From assembly GCF_030247195.1 (NCBI RefSeq), contig NC_080672.1, positions 3,224,001-3,288,000 of the forward strand: a stretch of DNA of 64,000 nt, written 5' to 3'. A model generated the notes under the pieces. That model was not told the DNA's origin, ran no database searches, and saw only the letters and a program-made list of their open reading frames with translations. Position 1 is the stretch's first letter; each line of letters opens with the position of its first letter. A program made the position numbers and the translations under genes. Shown here piece by piece: positions 58,303 to 64,000 of this stretch. This stretch comes from Topomyia yanbarensis (taxonomy: Eukaryota; Arthropoda; Insecta; Diptera; Culicidae).

Positions 58303-58910
58303 CGACATTGCTTGCTTTGATTTATTTACGTCACCGTCCCGAACATAGTTTGACGTGCGAGGATCTGCCGAAGTATGCGGTTGGCTGTTTTAGGAACCTC
58401 TTAGTTTAGCTGATTAATTTCGAACTACAATCCCTCAAACAATATGTTACAATATGTTGCCGAGTTACATATTCTTGCACAAGGTTCATATGCCTGTCCA
58501 TTTATTTGTACTCATGAGTCTTGAAAGCCGGCAAGAATCAAAAGGATGATTCTTGCAGTAAGAATGTTGAAAAATGTCCTTATTGTGGGTAAAATCTGCA
58601 TGGTCTCTTGACATGTGCCGTTTGCGAACCACGTGGATCTCTCGCAGAAATGATAACGATACACCTCTCTGTTATCTTGTCTTCAGGCGTGTGGAACTCT
58701 GATAACCTACAAGAGGGAACATCTGCGGAGGTGTCTAGAAGTTATAGGAAGAGGAAAAACATTTCTTTTCCTGAAAGGTGAGAAAGGACTAATAAAATAC
58801 TATTTTTCGGAAGTACTGCAAGGAAATTGAAGCAAGTATCTCTTGGTCTCAGGAAATTAAGATCCGACAAGGAATTCCCAGCCCCTTCTGAGTCACCAAA
58901 ACCCTAACGG
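58303..58910. other. Spacer, nothing recognised
   Basis: No coding frame or repeat could be supported. Confidence 0.4.
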
Positions 58911-59015
58911 CCAATTTCTTCACTTGGATGAAAACCGGTTTTCGGCTAATTGGTCACCAGCAACCTGAAAACTGGTTTTCAGCGAAGACCGGTTTTCATT
59001 CAGTGATGAAATTGG
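58911..59015. repeat. 105-bp hairpin MITE with ACCGGTTTTC arms
   Basis: CCAATTTCTTCACTTGGATG with AAAACCGGTTTTC pairs with GAAGACCGGTTTTCATTC and AGTGATGAAATTGG. The inner AAACTGGTTTTCAG adds a related copy of the motif. Confidence 0.7.
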
Positions 59016-60130
59016 TCGTAAGTCGTTTGTTAAAATCCGAGAATGAGCTCTGAGCTGTAGATATTAAATTCTCTGATGCTGTGGATGGGATAGATGAGAA
59101 AATTAATATTTCTATCTTCCCTTATTTAAAAAAGGATATATTTCCATTCTACTAAGATTGTTACCTGTAATTTTCTGAGTGGAACGTTCCAAAAGTTATA
59201 GCAATTAATGTATTTTACCTCATTGGCTAAAACTTCAATCGAAGTGGGCGGTGCTCTACATTTGTCCAAATGATGTTAAATTTGGCATCTGAGATTATTT
59301 TGACATTTGTCACAATATGAAAGGGGTAAGAGTTCCTATGAGAATTAGAAAATTAATGTTTTTGCAATGCCCTAGTGATCATCTACCGATCATAGGCTCA
59401 ATCGCCAACGGCTCAAGGCCATCGGAATCACCCAATATTTCACACGAAACATTTCTGAATCTGTGACGAACTATAGACCTAGTTGCTCAGACTCTAGTAT
59501 TATGGTATACGCGTCAAACACGTGAACATACAAACGCTTGATCCGTTCGCGATCTTCCACGCTAACTTACGCTCGCGATCTCGCAAACTTGATAAAACCA
59601 CGGGATAAAGTGAACGTTTTAACGCTTATATATTGGCAGCACATAATCCCAAAATACATACATTTGATATCAAACTTTATGGAGAAACATATTATATTTA
59701 TTTCTGAACAGCCAACAGTAGTATACTGTTCAATGGTCCCTTTCATCACATTCTGCAGCGCAATTAGTCGTCAAGCATAAATCAATTCTTTAATTCTACC
59801 CCAACCCACACCCTGATCCTCTCCATGACGTTTTGGTGGTCTGATGCATGGATCATTCTGCCATTACCTCTCCTATAATCGGCCTTGGACTGACTTGCGC
59901 TCTCATTGCGCAAAATGAAAATGAAAATAATATTTAAAAGATCTCAAATCATCTTAATATTGTGTCAAAAAACCTTGAACATGCCTATTTTTTCGAGTGG
60001 TACAGTGGTAATTCCAAACATACAAACATGGTCTGTGTTAAAGTATGGATTACCATTTTGAGATACATTCCTAAAAACGCTATCGCATTCAATGTTTTGA
60101 AGAAGGCAAAATCCTACATTTTAGATTCAT
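59016..60130. other. Spacer, nothing recognised
   Basis: GC-richer patches near 59380-59640 and 59800-59900 may be retroelement pieces, but no domain or ends were recognised. The frame at 59538-59780 is unassigned. Confidence 0.35.
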
Positions 60131-60657
60131 TTAACCCATTCATGCCCAAGTTGTTTGTGGACAACAAAGTTTTTAAACAGCTATAACTTTTGATTGCGGC
60201 GAGTTTTGCTCACAAAGACAAGTGAGGCTCATTAATGTGATTATAGCCTTTATTTTGAGTATTAACAGTTACAAGGATTAGCCACAGAACTGAAGTTATT
60301 GCAATTAGTCTGATTGGATTCCGATGGAGCAGTGCTGCCAGGGACATTTTACGTTGACGACGGAAAATTATTTTTTCATATATCTTCATTATGGTGCAAT
60401 ATTATAGAAAACTGATAAAACTTATCAATTTAGACTGTCGTTGGCTACGTTTTCCACGTAATTGGACTATTGTAATTATTCTAGGAAAATTTTTTTGAGC
60501 ATTAGAAGGTGAAAATTGACCAGCTTCTAGCACTGCCATGGAAGCACCTATCTTTATGAAAATAGGGTTTTCGTGTTTCTTCACCCCACCGTTTTCAAGG
60601 AAAAATAGTTTTGAAACCCTACATGCACTAGAAAAAAGTTGGGCATGAACGGGTTAA
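60131..60657. mobile_element. piggyBac-like MITE (TTAA target, CCC...GGG ends)
   Basis: It starts TTAACCCATTCATGCCCAAG and ends with TTGGGCATGAACGGGTTAA, whose complement is TTAACCCGTTCATGCCCAA. The terminal inverted repeat is about 22 bp with few mismatches, directly inside a TTAA on each side. That is the end structure of piggyBac-type elements. The 527-bp body has no coding capacity, so it would depend on a transposase supplied elsewhere. Confidence 0.8.
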
Positions 60658-61060
60658 AATCCGAATATAGTTACAATGAACTATTTATTGTCATAAGAAG
60701 GTCACATTTCGTAGAAGTTCGTAATTTTATTTGAAATTATTAAGAATCCAATACACTTTTCATGTGATCTGATTTTTACTTAATAATTTAATTTGAATTC
60801 ATTAATCATTAATAAAATATTTCCAATGAACTGTGTATTGTCAAAAGAAGGTAACAGATTTTGCTTGGGATTTGGCCAGCCTCAAAGAATATCGTAATTT
60901 CATTTTACATAGAGATTCTAAAAACATCCAAAGGAAGGACAATCTCACATATGATCTCATTACAATTAAATCTCATATATAACATTATTCTGATGTCGTT
61001 ATTGTATAGAATAGGGAAGATAAACACGGTAGTGAGCAGCTACACGAAATACTTCACCGT
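60658..61060. other. Spacer before the RTE element
   Basis: AT-rich. AATGAACTATTTATTGTC (about 60675) and AATGAACTGTGTATTGTC (about 60826) are related and each is followed by AAAGAAGGT- or ATAAGAAGGT-type sequence, so a diverged ~150-bp tandem unit may be present. Confidence 0.4.
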
Positions 61061-61066
61061 ACTCTT

Positions 61067-62340
61067 TTGAAGGTATGGGAAGAAGAAGAGCTACTTGCTG
61101 ACTGGCTAGAGGGCCTCATTTGTCCCTTATACAAAAAAGGGATACAGACTGGAGTGCGCCAATTATTGAGGAATATCGCTCCTCAATTCGGCGTACAAAA
61201 TTATGTCACGTATTCTGTTCAACAGATTGAAGGCCGTTGGAGGAGTCTTTCGTCGGCGAATACCAAGGTGGTTTTCGTGAAGGCCGATCAACAACGGATC
61301 AAATGTTTACCCTGCGACAGATCCTAGATAAATTCCGGGAAACAACTTGCAGACACACCATCTATTTATTGATTTCAAAGCGGCGTACGATTCAGTGAAA
61401 AGAAACGAGTTATGGCAGATAATGGTAGAACACGGTTTTCCGACGAAACTGATTAGGCTGATTCGTGCAACGCTGGATGGATCGAAATCAAGTGTTCGGG
61501 TTGCGAATGAGATTTCGACGTCCTTCGTAACATTAGACGAATGGAAGCAGAGTGATGCGCTGTCAAACTTGCTGCTCAACATTGCTCTTGAAGGTGCCAT
61601 CAGGAGGGCAGGCGTGCAAAGTAACGGTACCATCGTCACTCGGTCGCATATGCTCCTAGGATTTGCGGACGATATTGATATCATTGGAATCGACCGCCGA
61701 GCCGTGGAAGAGGCATGCGTGCCTTTTAAAAGGGAGACAGCAATTAACACCAGCAAGACGAATTACATGATAGCTGGAAAAATACGTGGGTCCAATAGTG
61801 GTGTTAGGTGGTGATAAATTTGAAGTAGTGGAAGAATTTGTGTACCCGCGCGGTGAAAAGGCGTCTTGCAGCTGCAAATAGGGTTTTTACGGACTTCGTA
61901 GTTAGCTGAAGTCCCGTAGTTTGCAGACGAAGACAAAATTCGCGTTGTACAAGACATTGAAAGTTCCGGTTGCCTTGTGTGGACGTTAAAGGATGTTGAT
62001 CGTAGAGCGTTCGGTGTCTTCGAACGTAAGGTGCTGCGAACAATACTCGGCGGTATTATACCAAGTATATAAAGGAGTGGATATTGTCAAGCTAATAAAT
62101 AACGGCAGGCTGCGGTGGGCTGGTCGCGTGGCACGAATGCTGGAAGAACGACAGGCGAAGATAATATTCAGTAGAGAACCGGGAAGAGGCCGACGACTCC
62201 GTTTGCAGTGGAAGAGGACCTAAAAGCACTCAATGTCCAGGGTGACTGGAAGAGATTGGCCCAGGACCGGGTCCAGTGGAGGAGAATTCTTCACTCGGCG
62301 TAGATTCAACGAAGTGAATTGTTGCGCATCAAGTATCAAG
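61067..62340 (+). pseudogene. RTE-type LINE (JAM1-like) reverse transcriptase and 3' end, degraded
   Basis: The frame 61067-61327 opens within the RT domain (LADWLEGLICPLYKKG), then shifts. The frame 61347-61814 has THHLFIDFKAAYDSVKRNEL (first catalytic Asp in FIDFKAAYD) and the active-site box LLGFADDIDIIGIDRRAVEE. It then shifts and stops. Later pieces give GRLRWAGRVARMLEERQAK (about 62105-62160), the C-terminal block of RTE elements. The 3' end, CACTCGGCGTAGATTCAACG to CAAGTATCAAGTAAG, lies at about 62290-62343 and matches the fragment at 32335-32660. The catalytic residues remain, but frameshifts make it non-functional. RTE clade and JAM1 likeness are from memory of mosquito elements. Confidence 0.85.
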
Positions 62341-62343
62341 TAA

Positions 62344-63050
62344 GGAAAGATAAATATGAGGTTTTCATTCTGCAGAAGGGCGTTTAGCAGACATTTTGCC
62401 CAACGATTATTTGTCATAATTGCCATTTGAATTATTTTTAACTCCAGGGTAACAGTTATTTGGCATATTTCTAATGTGTGTCGTTTGGCATAACGGATAT
62501 TTAGCCGAACTATTTTTATCTCCAGAGTAACGGTCATTTAACATAATTTCTAATTTGCGTAAAGTGGGGGTCAACGGACTTTTTGTATAATTTTGAGAAG
62601 TTATCACATTCAAGGTTATTTGACATATATTTTCATCTTCAGGGAAAAAGACCTAATTATGCGAGAGGCAACGTCATTTGGCATAATTTTGGCATAGCTA
62701 TATTTAGATTCAATAACATTACCCCGAAAACCATCCACCAGAAAATAAAATGCCGAAACTTTTTCCCTGGTATACATTTTACAGAAGGTACCAATTCCCA
62801 GAAAATTTATCTCCAGAAAATACCAAAGCACAGAAAAATTTTCCTCAGAAAACCAAACACCAGAAATATGCATTAATTTCGATTTTACTACAGATGCAAA
62901 AAAACTTGAATCAACCGCTATGTTTAAGTATACCGGGCAGACGAGAAGTTCCCAAATTTGCTCATGTTTGAAAGAAGGAATCAATCCCTATGTTCGAGTA
63001 AACCGGGCATACGCGAAGATCACATGTTTTTTACAAGGATTCGCCGCACC
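62344..63050 (+). repeat. GGCATAA words, CCAGAA tract and repeat module, third copy
   Basis: From 62380 to 62560 and 62670-62700, words such as ATTTGGCATA and TTTGGCATAA recur irregularly. From about 62715 to 62870, CCAGAAAA-type words recur. From about 62910 to 63030, TACCGGGCAGACGAGAAG, GCTCATGTTTGAAAGAAGGA and GTTCGAGTAAACCGGGCATA match the module at 36800-36950. Here the CCAGAA tract precedes the module, unlike the other two copies. Open frames are artefacts. Confidence 0.6.
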
Positions 63051-63690
63051 GTCGACTGATTTTCAGCAGTTTTACATCATTTCAGTTCCTTGAGTTAAGT
63101 AACTTCACCATATGACCTTCACCATATGACCTTGTACATGTTGGGTACATTAACCACTGCTTACTTCTTACTGTTATTTTAAAATCCATTAACAAGTGCT
63201 ACACACAACACGGTTTCATTCTATTTTAACCCAGGAATAGGGAGGGCGAGGAGGGGTGCTTCGTCCAACGATTGTTGCTAAATCGACTTCCCCGATTTCA
63301 AACATATGCTGATCTTTTATCCAAAGGGAAGCACTAAAAATTTAATACCACTTCTGGTACAAGATGATAATTGAATCAATTTTCAATGTCTATAAGTATT
63401 TCTCAGACATTTGCTACAAGATAGATAAATAGGTTTCGTAATTTATAAGTAACTGAGAGTCTCCGTTAGGCGCTCTCAAAACACACCCGTTATTTGAGTT
63501 ATTTTGATCCAATAAATCACTAGATTTCTTTTTAGCAAAAAAAATTTTTTTTGGGAGCGTGCGTATAGAAAACACAAAGCCATGCACAGGACAATTGAAA
63601 AACCCATAAGGCTCCTCCATAAATGACGTAGCATTATATGGCGGAAGGGGGAGTGATGACAGGGGAGTAGGGGGTCATGTCATGCTACGT
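63051..63690. other. Spacer, nothing firmly recognised
   Basis: No coding. TAAATGACGTAGCAT (about 63621) and ATGCTACGTAG (about 63680) form a loose inverted pair around a G-rich middle, possibly a small element. Confidence 0.35.
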
Positions 63691-63699
63691 AGCTTTTTT

Positions 63700-64000
63700 A
63701 AAGGCGAATACGAGTTGACCCCCTGGTTGGTAAATGACTGGGCAATGCGTGATATAGACCCTGTGGTTCGCCAGAGTGCTCCTTAGCCTCTTGTCCAGTA
63801 ACTCCTATCCCTACCTCCCCGCGGTGCCAGCTGGGGTACGAGTAACCACAGGAAAGATCGGGTAACCAACCCCGGTGGGACCATAGTCGTATGCTGACAG
63901 CGAATGGGGGGGGCTCCTCTTTTCGGAGGGCGAGTCCATCCGAGCGTCTGTTCTCCATGTTAGAGGCGGCTGATGTATCGTCCTCCTATTAGCGTGGGAC
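63700..64000. mobile_element. GC-rich edge of a retroelement (probable LINE 5' region), cut by the window end
   Basis: The composition switches sharply to GC-rich at about 63710. The wording (GCGAGTCCATCCGAGCGTCT, TTCTCCATGTTAGAGGCGGC, ATTAGCGTGGGAC) resembles 5' regions of mosquito LINEs as I remember them. The minus-strand frame at 63958-63698 is probably not coding. Orientation cannot be decided from what is present. Confidence 0.4.

Overview
The window looks like part of a mosquito nuclear genome, most likely a culicine such as Aedes. It is AT-rich and dominated by transposon debris. Its three recognisable cellular genes have insect-type exons, and its repeats (RTE, LOA/R1, I/LOA-type and jockey non-LTR fragments, BEL/Pao, a tRNA-derived SINE, many hairpin MITEs) are typical of large mosquito genomes. 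The assignment is inference from gene and repeat character, not from a search.

Layout. 2.26-14.27 kb (+): the 3' part of a p50RhoGAP/RhoGAP68F-type gene, four exons with one 10.8-kb intron packed with mobile elements; its 5' exons are not visible and probably lie left of the window. 14.5-25 kb: a transposon graveyard, mostly on the minus strand, with a BEL/Pao pol remnant, CR1/LOA-like LINE remnants and an RNase H-bearing LINE 3' half. 25.62-30.36 kb (-): a complete ten-exon importin-7 (moleskin) gene whose spliced exons give 1052 residues with every junction in phase. 31-38.9 kb: hairpin elements, an RTE fragment, a gutted pogo-like transposon with other MITEs nested in it, an inverted pair of repeat modules around it, and a LINE 3' end. 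39.29-42.48 kb (-): a complete three-exon alkaline phosphatase of 537 residues with a signal peptide and a TATA box. 43-64 kb: no gene recognised; foldback elements, a 1.2-kb tandem duplication inside one repeat family, a piggyBac-like MITE, an RTE reverse transcriptase remnant, and the GC-rich edge of another repeat.

The three genes are unrelated in pathway: GTPase signalling, nuclear import and phosphate-ester hydrolysis. They show no sign of co-regulation. I found no convincing undescribed biological system. The most noteworthy structures are two elements with piggyBac-style TTAA/CCC...GGG/TTAA ends (one with arms built of ~145-bp tandem units), the nested pogo region, a foldback with tRNA-like sequence in its arms, and an alkaline phosphatase without a visible GPI-anchor signal. 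All exon boundaries were read by eye from splice sites, reading phase and remembered family similarity.
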